A model generated the notes under the pieces. That model had not been told where the DNA came from and did not search any database. It saw only the letters and a program-made list of their open reading frames with translations. Both the position numbers and the translations under genes were made by a program. DNA of 35,796 nt from Acholeplasmataceae bacterium (lineage in GTDB: Bacteria; Bacillota; Negativicutes; Acidaminococcales; Acidaminococcaceae): contig JAAYVM010000103.1 of the NCBI GenBank assembly GCA_012517145.1, positions 1 to 35,796 on the forward strand, read 5' to 3'. Shown one piece after another: positions 1 to 8,085 of this stretch. Every line of letters begins with the position of its first letter. The first letter of the stretch is position 1.

Positions 1-84
1 GACGGAAGTGGATAACCACATGGAGTATGACCGGTATTAAAGCCGACCGTCTGGGCAAAACGAGCCCGGATTGTCGGCTTTTTT
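1..84 (+). promoter_or_regulatory. ZTP (pfl) riboswitch, 3' part, with overlapping terminator
   Basis: The window opens inside a ZTP/ZMP-sensing riboswitch. Seen: a GTGG-ATAA-CCAC hairpin (8-19), the conserved TGGAG that follows it, and the CCGTCTGGGCA block (47-57) diagnostic of the pfl motif. AGCCGAC (41-47) pairs with GTCGGCT (73-79), followed by six T residues, forming an intrinsic terminator that overlaps the ligand-binding 3' domain. Known for this class: ZTP or ZMP, which signals folate shortage, blocks the terminator and turns on one-carbon genes. The fhs and folD genes immediately downstream fit exactly. The 5' half lies outside the window. Confidence 0.88.
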
Positions 85-132
85 CGTATATAATGATTTA
101 AGGGCTGGCCCCGGAATTTAAGGAGGATATCT

Positions 133-1803
133 ATGTTAACTGATATTGAAATTGCACAACAGGCAAAAATGCTCCCCATTACCGAAGTGGCAAAAAAACT
201 TGGCATAGCAGAGAATGATATTGAAATGTACGGGCGCTATAAGGCCAAATTGTCCATGGATCTTATTCGCAGCTTAGAAGCAAAAAAAGCTGGCAAATTG
301 ATTCTGGTTACCGCTATAACTCCGACACCTGCCGGTGAAGGCAAATCGACAACGACAGTTGGTTTGGCACAAGGTCTCGCCAAAATTGGCAAAGATGTCA
401 TCGTAGCTCTGCGTGAACCATCACTTGGACCTTGCATGGGCGTTAAGGGCGGCGCTGCCGGCGGCGGTTATTCCCAAGTTGTGCCGATGGAAGATATTAA
501 CCTCCATTTTACAGGTGATTTTCATGCCATTACGTCGGCTCATATGTTGCTTTCAGCTATGCTGGACAATCATATCCAACAGGGTAATCTCCTGAATATA
601 GATCCGCGCAGGATTGTCTGGAAACGTGTAGTAGACATGAATGACCGTGAGCTGCGTAACATAGTTGTAGGACTTGGCGGCAAGGCACATGGTGTGCCGC
701 GCCAGGATGGCTTTGACATCACAGTTGCATCAGAAGTAATGGCTATCTTGTGTCTGGCCAGCAGCCTGAAAGATCTGAAAGAACGCCTCAGCAAAATTAT
801 TGTGGCGTATACTTATGCCGGTGAACCGATTACTGCCGGCATGATCAAGGCACAAGGGGCAATGGCGGCTCTTTTGAGAGATGCCATCAAACCGAATCTG
901 GTGCAGACTTTGGAGAATGTACCAGCAATAATTCACGGCGGTCCTTTTGCCAATATAGCACATGGCTGTAACAGCGTCATGGCTACGAAAACGGCCATGA
1001 AGCTTGCTGATTATACTGTCACAGAGGCAGGATTCGGTGCCGATCTTGGCGCTGAAAAGTTTTTTGATATTAAATGCCGTTATGCCGGACTGAAACCTGA
1101 TGCTGTCGTACTTGTTGCCACAGTTCGTGCTCTTAAAATGCACGGCGGTGTACCAAAAACCGGCCTGGCTGAACCTAATGTCGAAGCTGTAAAAAAAGGC
1201 CTTGTTAATCTGGAAAAACACATTGAGAATATTAAAAAATTCAACGTGCCTTTGGTTGTTGCTATCAATATCTTCGCTCAGGATACTGAAGAAGAGTTGG
1301 AGGCAATCCGCAGCCACTGTGCAACACATGGCGTTAATGTAGCTTTATCCGATGTTTTTGCCAAAGGCGGCGAAGGCGGTATAGCCTTGGCCGAAGAAGT
1401 CGTTGCTTTGGCTGAATCCGGCAAAGCTGATTTTGCCCCTATCTATGAAGATAGCCTGACGCTGAAGGAAAAGATCAACACAATTGCCCGGGAAATCTAC
1501 GGAGCTGCTGCTGTTTCTTATGCGAAAGAAGCAGAAACTGCTTTAAAACAATACGAAGAGATGGGCTATGGCAGCTTGCCGGTCTGCATGGCCAAAACAC
1601 AATATTCACTCTCCGATGATCCAGCTTTGCTCGGTCGTCCGGAAGGTTTTACCATGACCGTTAAGAATGTACGTATCTCAGCAGGTGCGGGTTTTGTAGT
1701 TGTACTGACTGGGGATATCATGACGATGCCTGGTTTGCCGAAGGTACCGGCGGCTGAGAAAATCGACGTTAGTGATGACGGCGTCATCAGCGGCCTATTC
1801 TGA
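133..1803 (+). CDS. fhs: Formate--tetrahydrofolate ligase
   Basis: This cytoplasmic enzyme uses ATP to join formate to tetrahydrofolate, giving 10-formyl-THF for purine synthesis or the methyl branch of acetogenic metabolism. The 556-residue length is normal for the family. Near residues 63-80 lies the nucleotide-binding stretch [16 protein letters not shown]. It is followed by the family-typical [14 protein letters not shown] and [14 protein letters not shown] segments. The start is supported by a perfect AGGAGG at 121-126, seven bases upstream. The gene sits behind the ZTP riboswitch terminator and is followed after 16 bases by folD, so both are probably one transcript induced by ZTP. No anomaly was seen. 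Confidence 0.97.
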   Translation: MLTDIEIAQQAKMLPITEVAKKLGIAENDIEMYGRYKAKLSMDLIRSLEAKKAGKLILVTAITPTPAGEGKSTTTVGLAQGLAKIGKDVIVALREPSLGPCMGVKGGAAGGGYSQVVPMEDINLHFTGDFHAITSAHMLLSAMLDNHIQQGNLLNIDPRRIVWKRVVDMNDRELRNIVVGLGGKAHGVPRQDGFDITVASEVMAILCLASSLKDLKERLSKIIVAYTYAGEPITAGMIKAQGAMAALLRDAIKPNLVQTLENVPAIIHGGPFANIAHGCNSVMATKTAMKLADYTVTEAGFGADLGAEKFFDIKCRYAGLKPDAVVLVATVRALKMHGGVPKTGLAEPNVEAVKKGLVNLEKHIENIKKFNVPLVVAINIFAQDTEEELEAIRSHCATHGVNVALSDVFAKGGEGGIALAEEVVALAESGKADFAPIYEDSLTLKEKINTIAREIYGAAAVSYAKEAETALKQYEEMGYGSLPVCMAKTQYSLSDDPALLGRPEGFTMTVKNVRISAGAGFVVVLTGDIMTMPGLPKVPAAEKIDVSDDGVISGLF

Positions 1804-1819
1804 TAAAAGAGGTAAAAGG

Positions 1820-2650
1820 ATGGAAACATTACTAATGTCTGGCAAGCCGGTTGCTGATGCTGCCAGAGAAAGAATTGCTGCCAAAATTGCCGCAGCTAAA
1901 ACCAACGGCAAACAAGTTACCCTGGCAATCGTTACAGTAGGTGACGACCCGGCTTCACATGTTTATAAAAGCCGTTTGATTAAAATGACAGAAAGCCTGG
2001 GCGCAGGTGTGAGAACGGTTGAATTGCCGGCAACTGCATCTCAGGAAGAAGTTGAGGCAGTAATAAAAGAATTGAATGCTGACGAGAAAGTCACGGGAAT
2101 ACTGCCGATGATGCCTCTGCCAAAGCATTTGAACAGCGACGCCGTCGGAGCATTATTAGCGCCGGCGAAAGATGTCGATTGTTTGAATCCGTTTAACGCC
2201 GGTGAATTATATCTCGGCCGCAGCCGCTGGGCACCATGTACACCCCGTGCCTGTATGGCAACTCTGGCACATTACGGTATCGAGCTGAAAGGCAAACACG
2301 TTGTTGTTCTAGGACGCAGCAATGTAGTTGGTAAGCCTGTCGCTCTGCTTCTATTGCAAGAACATGCTACCGTCACTATCTGCCATTCACGTACGCAGGA
2401 TTTGCCAGGTATTCTCAGGCAGGCTGACATTATCGTGGCGGCAGTCGGTATTCCTTCTTTTGTAAAACAGGATATGGTCAAAGAGGGTGTTGTGATTGTC
2501 GACGTTGGTATCAACGCTGTCGACGGCAAACTGCTTGGCGATGTTGATGCAGCCGTAGCAGAAAAGGCCTCTGCTTTCACTCCTGTTCCGGGGGGCATTG
2601 GCGTGGTAAGTAATATGATGGTAATGGATATGCTCAGCAGAGATTTATAA
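1820..2650 (+). CDS. folD: Bifunctional methylene-THF dehydrogenase / methenyl-THF cyclohydrolase
   Basis: FolD interconverts 5,10-methylene-THF and 10-formyl-THF using NAD(P), the step next to Fhs. The protein has 276 residues from the ATG at 1820. That start is preferred over the in-frame ATG at 1772, which lies inside fhs, because it follows an AAGAGGT ribosome site just after the fhs stop. Typical features are VYKSRLIKMTESLGA near the N terminus with the catalytic-region Lys, a DVD motif, the Rossmann segment VVVLGRSNVVGKPVA and the C-terminal TPVPGGIG. Several usually strict positions differ: PCTPRA instead of PCTPxG, and GGIGVVSNM instead of the common GGVGPMT. It is therefore a somewhat divergent FolD, but no core motif is lost. 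Co-transcribed with fhs and ends at a strong terminator. Confidence 0.95.
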   Translation: METLLMSGKPVADAARERIAAKIAAAKTNGKQVTLAIVTVGDDPASHVYKSRLIKMTESLGAGVRTVELPATASQEEVEAVIKELNADEKVTGILPMMPLPKHLNSDAVGALLAPAKDVDCLNPFNAGELYLGRSRWAPCTPRACMATLAHYGIELKGKHVVVLGRSNVVGKPVALLLLQEHATVTICHSRTQDLPGILRQADIIVAAVGIPSFVKQDMVKEGVVIVDVGINAVDGKLLGDVDAAVAEKASAFTPVPGGIGVVSNMMVMDMLSRDL

Positions 2651-2655
2651 AAAAT

Positions 2656-2715
2656 AAGCACTGTCGTTCAATGAAGAAAACAGTTTTCTTCGTGACGATA
2701 GTGCTTTTTATTTTA
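2656..2715 (+). terminator. Terminator after fhs-folD
   Basis: AAGCACTGTCGT (2656-2667) pairs with ACGATAGTGCTT (2695-2706), and an inner GAAGAAAAC/GTTTTCTTC hairpin stacks inside. A T-rich tail follows. It sits six bases after the folD stop. Confidence 0.85.
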
Positions 2716-2738
2716 TTAAGTCAAAAGGATGTGTTGAA

Positions 2739-3236
2739 ATGGCGGCAGAAATTCAATTCCGTTTTGCGGTAAGAGAAGATGTTCCCTTGATTTTGAAGTT
2801 TATCAGAGATTTGGCGGCTTATGAAAATTTGTTGGATAAAGTTGCAGTAAGCGAAGCCATATTGGAGGATTGGTTGTTTGATCAGCCAAAAGCGGAAGTT
2901 ATCTTTTGTGAACTTGCCGGCAGACCGATAGGCTTTACTCTTTTTTTCTATAATTTCTCCACATTTTTGGGCCAAAGCGGGATTTTTTTAGAAGATTTGT
3001 ATATAGAACCTGCTTATCGTGGTCGCGGCTATGGTAAAGCGATTTTTGGCAAATTGGCAGAAATCGCTATAGAACGCGGATGCGGACGTCTGGACTGGTG
3101 GTGCCTCAATTGGAATAAACCTAGTATAGATTTTTACGAATCTCTCGGTGCTAAACATCTTGAGGAATGGCGTATCTACCGTTTGTCGCGGGAAAATCTT
3201 TTGCATTTATTACCGGTAAAGAATGAAAAGGCTTAA
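2739..3236 (+). CDS. GNAT-family N-acetyltransferase, SSAT-like
   Basis: This 165-residue single-domain GNAT enzyme transfers an acetyl group from acetyl-CoA to an amine. The acetyl-CoA pyrophosphate-binding motif A is YRGRGYGKAIFGKLAEIA (about residues 88-105). It is followed by LDWWCLNWNKPSIDFYESLGA, where the NxPSIxFY pattern and the trailing GA resemble spermidine/spermine and thialysine acetyltransferases (SSAT group). A polyamine or related diamine is therefore the likely substrate, but this is inference from motif similarity. The start follows AAAGGATG upstream. The stop codon overlaps the stop codon of the convergent phosphatase gene, so the two 3' ends share bases 3233-3236. Its own promoter is not obvious; it lies just after the folD terminator. 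Confidence 0.85.
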   Translation: MAAEIQFRFAVREDVPLILKFIRDLAAYENLLDKVAVSEAILEDWLFDQPKAEVIFCELAGRPIGFTLFFYNFSTFLGQSGIFLEDLYIEPAYRGRGYGKAIFGKLAEIAIERGCGRLDWWCLNWNKPSIDFYESLGAKHLEEWRIYRLSRENLLHLLPVKNEKA

Positions 3237-4375
3237 CTGTTATTCCGCTTTTTCTTTTCCTGCCGTAGGAGCAAGGAAATGCAGAAGGTCAGCCACATGA
3301 AACCGACTGCATAACCGGCTACGACATCAGTCGGATAATGAACGCCCAGATAAATGCGGCTGATACCAATGATAAGACTCAGGATGAAGGTCAAGGTTGC
3401 TATCAGTAAGCGCAACGGCCATGACTTTACTTCCCGCATCAGGAAAAAGGCCAGCATGCCGTAAAAGCACATGGTCGCCATGGCATGTCCGCTGGGAAAA
3501 CTGAAACTGTTTTCCTGCACCAGGAAAAAGGAATCAGGGCGCATGCGATGAAAAGCGTTTTTCAGGAGAACGCTGAGCAGACCGGCACCGGCAATACAAA
3601 TAGCAAGTGCTGAAATATCATACCAACGTTTCCTGTAAGCAAGCACGGTTATAGTAGTACCGACAATAATGGCATAACCTTTGCCGAAGCCGATATCGGT
3701 TATGAACAACATGAATTTATCAAGAGAAGGATTGGCATAATAGCGAACCAGCCAGATAAAAGCATCATCAAATAAAACAGCACTGGCTTGAATAAAGGTA
3801 TCCCACGCAAGGTCTAAAAAAGTGAAGAGCATCGCAACACTAAGAATAAAACCAGCAATAATGAATAGGGAGGGCCAACGTTCCTGTAATTCCAGAAGCT
3901 TATCCTTAGCTGGTTGGTAGAACGGTGATCTTTTAAAGTAATAACCGATAAGCCAGAGCAGCAAAGGTATTGCAATCAGGCTGAATGCGCCCAAACCAAA
4001 AAGCGTGGCGACAATAAAAGGGATGAAAGGATGGCCATGCAGTAAAAAAACGAAAGGCCTGTGTCTTATCTCTGCCTGCGGTGCAACCGTAAGCTGACCT
4101 CCGATCACAACAATTTGACCGCCAACTTTTGAGTCTGCATTAATTGTTAAATCACCGTCTACAACGAAAATATGTCCCTTGATATTACTGTCAATAACAA
4201 TATTTCCGCCCGCTGCCATCAAGGTTTTAATATTTTGGTCCTGTGTTATGACAGCATCTTTGTGAGTAAAAAAATTTTGCGCTTTTGGCGTATTGTTGGC
4301 GAGAATAAAAAAGCCGAGGGCAGAAACGATAATTAAACCAAGAAAGATTATGAGCAGTCCTCTATGTTTAAACAT
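3233..4375 (-). CDS. PAP2-family membrane phosphatase with N-terminal bactofilin-like segment
   Basis: This membrane protein of 380 residues has the three PAP2 phosphatase motifs in order: KNAFHRMRP (about 272-280), PSGH (about 294-297) and SRIYLGVHYPTD (about 339-350). The family dephosphorylates lipid substrates such as undecaprenyl pyrophosphate or phosphatidic acid. The N terminus has one membrane anchor (about 8-27). Next come some 60 residues with short alternating hydrophobic repeats (GNIVIDSNIKGHIFVVDGDL and onward) that look like a bactofilin-type beta-helix segment, then five or six more membrane spans. I chose the ATG at 4375, preceded by GGGGTGAG, over the GTG at 4384, which has no good ribosome site. 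The substrate is not deducible. It is convergent with the GNAT gene. Confidence 0.85.
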   Translation of the reverse strand: MFKHRGLLIIFLGLIIVSALGFFILANNTPKAQNFFTHKDAVITQDQNIKTLMAAGGNIVIDSNIKGHIFVVDGDLTINADSKVGGQIVVIGGQLTVAPQAEIRHRPFVFLLHGHPFIPFIVATLFGLGAFSLIAIPLLLWLIGYYFKRSPFYQPAKDKLLELQERWPSLFIIAGFILSVAMLFTFLDLAWDTFIQASAVLFDDAFIWLVRYYANPSLDKFMLFITDIGFGKGYAIIVGTTITVLAYRKRWYDISALAICIAGAGLLSVLLKNAFHRMRPDSFFLVQENSFSFPSGHAMATMCFYGMLAFFLMREVKSWPLRLLIATLTFILSLIIGISRIYLGVHYPTDVVAGYAVGFMWLTFCISLLLRQEKKKRNNS

Positions 4376-4439
4376 CGTTCTCACCCCGGCTATTCATAGT
4401 AATTGAAAAAAATTACAAATTACTATTTAGACAAAATAT

Positions 4440-5042
4440 TTATTTATCCTGCTCCGCAGGTTCCAAGTTTGCACAAAATTCATTAATGGCGGCTTCATCT
4501 ACCCGCATCGCCAGAATAGTTCTGGTAATCAGGTCGTCTAAGCTCCAACCGAGCATTTCGGCACCACGTTCGATGACCGGACGCGAACAGCCGGCGGCAA
4601 AATTCAAGGCTTTGTATTTTTTCTTCACGGATTTGAGTTCCATGTCCTGTACGCTTTTGGAAGGACGCATCAAGGCACAGGCACCGATTAGCCCCGTAAG
4701 TTCATCACAGGCATAAAGAATTTTTTCCATTTCATGCTCAGGTTTGATATCGACTGCGATTGCGTAACCATGACTGGCAGTTGCGCGGATGATGTCTTCC
4801 TCGAGTCCTGCTTCCCGCATCAGTTCCTGACCCTTGATACAGTGCTGTTCAGGATAAAGTTCGAAGTCGAGGTCATGCAATAAACCGACATTGCCCCAGA
4901 AAGCTTCCTGCTTGCCATAGCCCAGTTCGCGGGCAAAGTAGCGCATCATACCTTCTACAGTAAGGGCATGGCGCAGATGAAAAGGATCCTTGTTATATTT
5001 GGTCAGTAATTCCCATGCTTGGTCACGAGTCAATAAGGTCAT
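4440..5042 (-). CDS. HD-domain hydrolase
   Basis: A soluble 200-residue metal-dependent phosphohydrolase of the HD superfamily. The ligand residues are visible: H25 in LRHAL, the HD pair H56-D57 in LLHDLDF, an ASHGYA histidine near residue 91 and the ACDELTG aspartate near residue 112. This architecture matches small HDIG-type proteins that are widespread in Firmicutes and mostly uncharacterised; a nucleotide or phosphate-ester substrate is only inferred. It starts 24 bases after the cysK stop on the same strand, so it is probably co-transcribed with cysK. A functional link to cysteine synthesis is not evident. Confidence 0.82.
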   Translation of the reverse strand: MTLLTRDQAWELLTKYNKDPFHLRHALTVEGMMRYFARELGYGKQEAFWGNVGLLHDLDFELYPEQHCIKGQELMREAGLEEDIIRATASHGYAIAVDIKPEHEMEKILYACDELTGLIGACALMRPSKSVQDMELKSVKKKYKALNFAAGCSRPVIERGAEMLGWSLDDLITRTILAMRVDEAAINEFCANLEPAEQDK

Positions 5043-5066
5043 GCAATCAGTTCCTTTCGATTATCC

Positions 5067-5999
5067 TTAATCGATGAAGCCCGGGGCAGAAAGGTAACGT
5101 TCACCGGTATCCGGCAACAGAGCAACAATGACTTTGCCCTTGTTTTCCGGACGGTTAGCAAGCTGGGTTGCGGCATATACGGCAGCACCGCTGGAAATGC
5201 CTACCAGGAGGCCTTCGTTTTTGGCTAATTCCTTCACGGTGTTCAAAGCGTTATCGATTTCGACAGTTACAACTTCATCATAAATTTTGGTGTTCAGGGT
5301 ATCAGGCACAAAACCGGCACCGATGCCTTGAATTCTATGTGGGCCGGCAACGCCTTTGGAAAGAACAGGGGAGTCGGCCGGCTCTACAGCAACAATTTTA
5401 ACATTTGGGTTTTGAGATTTCAAGTATTCACCGACACCGGTGACAGTGCCGCCGGTACCAACGCCGCCAACGAAGATATCAACTTTGCCGTCGGTATCTC
5501 TCCAGATTTCCGGGCCGGTCGTTGCTCTATGGGTGGCCGGATTGGCTGGATTAACGAATTGACCTGGGATAAAGGAATCAGGGGTTTCTTTGGCAAGTTC
5601 TTCAGCCTTCTCGATTGCACCCTTCATGCCTTTTGCGCCTTCGGTAAGAACAAGTTCAGCACCGTAAGCCTTGAGCAGGTTGCGACGCTCAATACTCATT
5701 GTTTCCGGCATAGTCAGGATAATGCGATAACCTTTGGCTGCCGCTACGGAAGGAAGACCTATGCCTGTGTTGCCGCTGGTCGGTTCAATGATGACTGAGC
5801 CAGGTTTCAGGAGACCTTTTTTTTCGGCATCTTCAATCAAAGCCTTGCCGATGCGATCCTTCACGCTGCCGGCTGGATTGAAGTACTCCAGTTTAGCGAT
5901 GATTTCCGCATTTGGCGCATGTTTTTTGTTATAGTTGGTCAGTGATAAAAGTGGGGTATTGCCAATTAATTCAGTTAAACTTTTAACGATTTTAGCCAT
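5067..5999 (-). CDS. cysK: Cysteine synthase A (O-acetylserine sulfhydrylase)
   Basis: This PLP enzyme makes cysteine from O-acetylserine and sulfide in the cytoplasm. The 310-residue protein has the PLP lysine in PAGSVKDR (K47), the substrate loop PTSGNTG (73-79), the phosphate-binding GTGGTVTG near residue 181 and the SSGAA block towards the C terminus. Length and motifs are standard. It is read after its own leader region (6000-6165), separated from the upstream Rrf2 gene by a terminator, so it has a separate promoter. A ten-codon upstream reading frame ending in Cys and a possible regulator site lie in that leader. The neighbouring Rrf2 gene is a plausible regulator, since CymR and IscR-type Rrf2 proteins control sulfur and Fe-S genes. 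Confidence 0.96.
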   Translation of the reverse strand: MAKIVKSLTELIGNTPLLSLTNYNKKHAPNAEIIAKLEYFNPAGSVKDRIGKALIEDAEKKGLLKPGSVIIEPTSGNTGIGLPSVAAAKGYRIILTMPETMSIERRNLLKAYGAELVLTEGAKGMKGAIEKAEELAKETPDSFIPGQFVNPANPATHRATTGPEIWRDTDGKVDIFVGGVGTGGTVTGVGEYLKSQNPNVKIVAVEPADSPVLSKGVAGPHRIQGIGAGFVPDTLNTKIYDEVVTVEIDNALNTVKELAKNEGLLVGISSGAAVYAATQLANRPENKGKVIVALLPDTGERYLSAPGFID

Positions 6000-6069
6000 A
6001 ATAGTTTCCTCTTTTCGTATAATGGATTTCGATAAATAAATTCGTGCAAGTTAAGGCAGCAGATAATAG

Positions 6070-6102
6070 TCAACATCGCCTGGTATGATGTGAGAATTTC
6101 AT
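6070..6102 (-). CDS. Possible cysteine leader peptide upstream of cysK
   Basis: A ten-codon reading frame, MKFSHHTRRC followed directly by TGA, lies about 70 bases before cysK on the same strand. Its ATG is preceded by AAGGAG with a ten-base spacing, a strong ribosome site for such a short frame. An in-frame ATG nine bases earlier (6111) is too close to that site. The cysteine codon is the last sense codon, a layout that would stall ribosomes when Cys-tRNA is scarce. GAGAAT and ATTCTC flank the start and could fold to hide the ribosome site. No classical terminator was found between it and cysK, so any effect would be on translation or RNA stability. This is inference. Confidence 0.4.
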   Translation of the reverse strand: MKFSHHTRRC

Positions 6103-6118
6103 GAATATCATTCTCCTT

Positions 6119-6143
6119 AATTCATATAGATATAATGGGAATT
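6119..6143 (-). promoter_or_regulatory. Possible Rrf2-type operator before cysK
   Basis: AATTC and GAATT flank an AT-rich 15-base core, forming an imperfect palindrome directly upstream of the leader ribosome site. Its position and the neighbouring Rrf2 gene suggest an operator. No strong -35/-10 pair could be assigned with confidence nearby. Confidence 0.3.
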
Positions 6144-6167
6144 AACTTTTGATAAAATTTTACCCTT

Positions 6168-6204
6168 AAAAAAAAGACCTGTCAAGCTTTTTTTGCTCGA
6201 CAGG
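6168..6204 (-). terminator. Terminator after the Rrf2 regulator gene
   Basis: CCTGTC..AGC (6178-6187) pairs with GCT..GACAGG (6195-6204), with one mismatch in the stem. On the minus strand the hairpin is followed by eight T residues. It separates the Rrf2 gene from cysK. Confidence 0.85.
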
Positions 6205-6210
6205 ATATGT

Positions 6211-6648
6211 TCATATTTCGTAGGTATAAGAAGTTTTTGCGTTATGTCGTTTTACCAGGTCGGCAAGAGTTATGTTGTCTACAACGTTGTTGATTGCCTT
6301 TTCCAGCTGGAGCCAGATGTCAAGTGTTACACATTCGCTGGCACGGGCACATGTCACATGTCCCTCTTCCAGACAGCTAACAGGAGCCAGGCTTCCTTCC
6401 AACACGCGCAGGATCTCGCCGACAGTATATTCGGCCGGGGTACGGGCCAGCATATAACCACCTTGGGCGCCGCGGGCACTTTTGACAAATCCTGCTTTGC
6501 TCAGCTGGGTGATAATTTGTTCCAGATATTTTTCGGAGATTTCCTGTCTTTTGGCAATATTTTTAATGGTGATATATTCGCCGGTATAATTAACGGCTAA
6601 ATCCAACATCAAGCGAAGGGCGTAGCGTCCTTTCGTTGAAATCTTCAT
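6211..6648 (-). CDS. Rrf2-family transcription regulator, IscR-like
   Basis: A 145-residue winged-helix regulator. The N terminus MKISTKGRYALRLMLDLA is the Rrf2 signature, and the recognition helix falls around SEKYLEQIITQLSKAG (38-53). Three cysteines at 92, 100 and 106 lie where IscR holds its Fe-S cluster, so a redox or Fe-S sensing role is likely; the spacing (8 then 5) is wider than the E. coli pattern. It starts four bases after the stop of the upstream membrane protein gene, so the two are co-transcribed, and it ends at a strong terminator before cysK. Control of cysK is inferred from proximity. A paralogue with identical cysteine positions lies at 32117-32584. Confidence 0.9.
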   Translation of the reverse strand: MKISTKGRYALRLMLDLAVNYTGEYITIKNIAKRQEISEKYLEQIITQLSKAGFVKSARGAQGGYMLARTPAEYTVGEILRVLEGSLAPVSCLEEGHVTCARASECVTLDIWLQLEKAINNVVDNITLADLVKRHNAKTSYTYEI

Positions 6649-6652
6649 AGTG

Positions 6653-7339
6653 TCACGATCCTTTTCTTTTTAATTTTTTGAGAAAATTTTGCCAAGCATA
6701 TTTTGCTTCCAAACGATGAGCTTTATTGAAGAATAGACCGAAAAATTCTCGCAGCAGCCGGCCGGCCGGCGTATCAAGCAAGTAGTCGGTAACATCTCTT
6801 AATAAAGGTATCATGTTGATAATTTTATAGATAATGGCAAACAAAGTGGAAAGCAGAGTTTGCAGAGCATATAGCAGTAATTGGATAATCAGCAACAGGA
6901 AAGCGATCATGGCTTCTGCAAAAAAACCAAGCAAGTTAAGCAAATTGATCAAGACAGAAGCAAACAGAGACCAGAACTGTCCAAACAGGTAGAATATTCC
7001 GTTGATTATTTTCAGCGCAAAATCAACAACAAAACCGAAGAACTGCGCAAAAGTATTAAAGATAATGCTAAGTGCCTGCATAAACATATTGCTGAATGAT
7101 GCGAACATTTTTGCGAACATGGGTGAGAAAAAAGCTAGAAAATGATTAATTAAAGCTGTTACAGCCGCCAAAATTGTCATCAGCAAAGAAATGACGTAAG
7201 TCAGGAGCTGCGGTAAAAACTGCAGAAGGGCTCGCAATCCTTCGCCAATGAAAGGCAGCAGAGTTCCGATATACAAAAGAAGGAAGATTAACGGAGCAAT
7301 TAAAAATTTATATACTAATCCCTGTTTCATCGCCATCAC
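6653..7339 (-). CDS. Hydrophobic membrane protein of unknown function
   Basis: I do not recognise a family. The 228-residue protein is strongly hydrophobic and rich in Phe and Leu, with one clear N-terminal membrane segment (about 10-30). A long series of amphipathic or membrane-embedded stretches follows to about residue 180. The tail is basic and soluble (AKYAWQNFLKKLKRKGS). The middle shows loose periodicity (repeats of xxFFxxF and LLNLLxF type), suggesting a helical bundle lying in the membrane. The first ATG at 7339 is used; in-frame ATGs at 7336 and 7330 are possible starts. It is the first gene of a pair with the Rrf2 regulator. Confidence 0.65.
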   Translation of the reverse strand: MMAMKQGLVYKFLIAPLIFLLLYIGTLLPFIGEGLRALLQFLPQLLTYVISLLMTILAAVTALINHFLAFFSPMFAKMFASFSNMFMQALSIIFNTFAQFFGFVVDFALKIINGIFYLFGQFWSLFASVLINLLNLLGFFAEAMIAFLLLIIQLLLYALQTLLSTLFAIIYKIINMIPLLRDVTDYLLDTPAGRLLREFFGLFFNKAHRLEAKYAWQNFLKKLKRKGS

Positions 7340-7484
7340 CTACCATAATTATAAGGAATAGTTATCATAAATGCAAAATAAATATGTCAGGCAAAATACC
7401 CAAGGGACAAAGTGTTTCTCTGGCAATCTCGAGATATGCCACATTGATGTCTATCGGTAAGGATTGAAGAGCTCCTCTGGCTGC

Positions 7485-7530
7485 TTCCACACGCGACAAT
7501 TCGCCTGCAAGCAGCCGGTCGCTGATGTGC
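7485..7530. repeat. 46-bp direct repeat, copy 1
   Basis: Begins TTCCACACGCGACAATTCGC and ends GGTCGCTGATGTGC. It matches 7597-7642 at 44 of 46 positions by eye (A/G and C/T differences). Confidence 0.9.
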
Positions 7531-7596
7531 AGCAAGCCCGTCACTTCTTTAATCCTTGCCTCTTTGTTTGTTCTAAATAACTCTGTTTGAATAACA

Positions 7597-7642
7597 TTCC
7601 ACACGCGACGATTCGCCTGCAAGCAGTCGGTCGCTGATGTGC
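7597..7642. repeat. 46-bp direct repeat, copy 2
   Basis: Begins TTCCACACGCGACGATTCGC and ends GGTCGCTGATGTGC. Lies 66 bases after copy 1, inside the decayed reading frame. Confidence 0.9.
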
Positions 7643-7731
7643 GAGAGGCCAGGCGCATCTTCATCCCTTGCGTATTTAACGGAATATAGAGCTAATATTT
7701 GCGAGAACTAATAATGAGTGCAAAATAAATG

Positions 7732-7760
7732 TTGACATAGGTGGATGCTTTTGCTAAACT
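7732..7760 (+). promoter_or_regulatory. Sigma-70/SigA promoter of the T-box ECF operon
   Basis: TTGACA (7732-7737), a 17-base spacer and TAAACT (7755-7760). It is placed correctly to start transcription just before stem I of the T-box leader. Confidence 0.8.
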
Positions 7761-7784
7761 TTGTGTTAATCTATAAGATAAATT

Positions 7785-8055
7785 CAATGATTGGGAAGAG
7801 TAGATCTGCAAAGCAGGCTTCAGCGAGCCGGTGACAGTGAGAGTCCGGCGCAAGGCAGCATTTTGAATGGGCCCAAGAGATACGGTTTGAGCCGGCATAG
7901 CCGGGGTAGACGCCGTCGGGAGACTTCACCCGTTAGCAAGGAAGGGAATATCGGCTAAAGCCCGTATTCCGAAGTAAGCAGGATTACTATAGGTAATCAA
8001 GCAGGGTGGTACCGCGAGAGTTTCTCGTCCCTACAGGGATGAGGGGCTTTTTTTA
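7785..8055 (+). promoter_or_regulatory. T-box riboswitch, probable tryptophan specifier
   Basis: A full T-box leader. Stem I closes with TTGGG (7791-7795) and CCCAA (7872-7876). The AGTA of the specifier-loop motif is at 7799-7802, and the distal AGCGAG...GGTGACA region lies near 7822-7837. The T-box sequence AGGGTGGTACCGCG is at 8003-8016. The terminator is CTCGTCCC (8024-8031) with GGGATGAG (8036-8043), then a T run. Counting back from the closing helix, the specifier triplet is TGG (7868-7870) followed by a purine, i.e. Trp. A one-base shift would give ATG (Met) or GGG (Gly). The TGGT bulge would pair best with a tRNA whose discriminator is A; tRNA-Trp usually has G, which would need a U-G wobble, so the specifier is not certain. 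Confidence 0.93.
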
Positions 8056-8085
8056 TTGCAAAAATTTTGATTGAGGAGGAAAAAG

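Larger units (their letters stand above)
7365..7700 (-). pseudogene. Decayed gene fragment with internal duplication
   Basis: The minus strand holds broken reading frames encoding HISDRLLAGE[L/S]SRVE twice. The copy nearer 7642 reads through ARDEDAPGLS-HISDRLLAGE, then hits a stop after ECYSNRVI. The second copy continues to PLGILPD and a stop at 7365. The two copies correspond to a 46-bp direct repeat. The pattern suggests a small gene disrupted by a tandem duplication. I do not recognise the family, and a non-coding origin cannot be excluded. It fills most of the gene-free stretch before the T-box promoter. Confidence 0.35.

Noticed and set aside
730-1329. Long 199-residue frame on the minus strand inside fhs
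   Set aside because: It is the antisense of a strongly conserved gene and lacks a ribosome site or recognisable domain.
5328-5798. 156-residue plus-strand frame inside cysK
   Set aside because: Antisense shadow of cysK, with no ribosome site and no family-like sequence.
7692-7898. Minus-strand frame over the T-box leader
   Set aside because: It runs opposite conserved T-box RNA elements and its promoter, which explain the sequence better.
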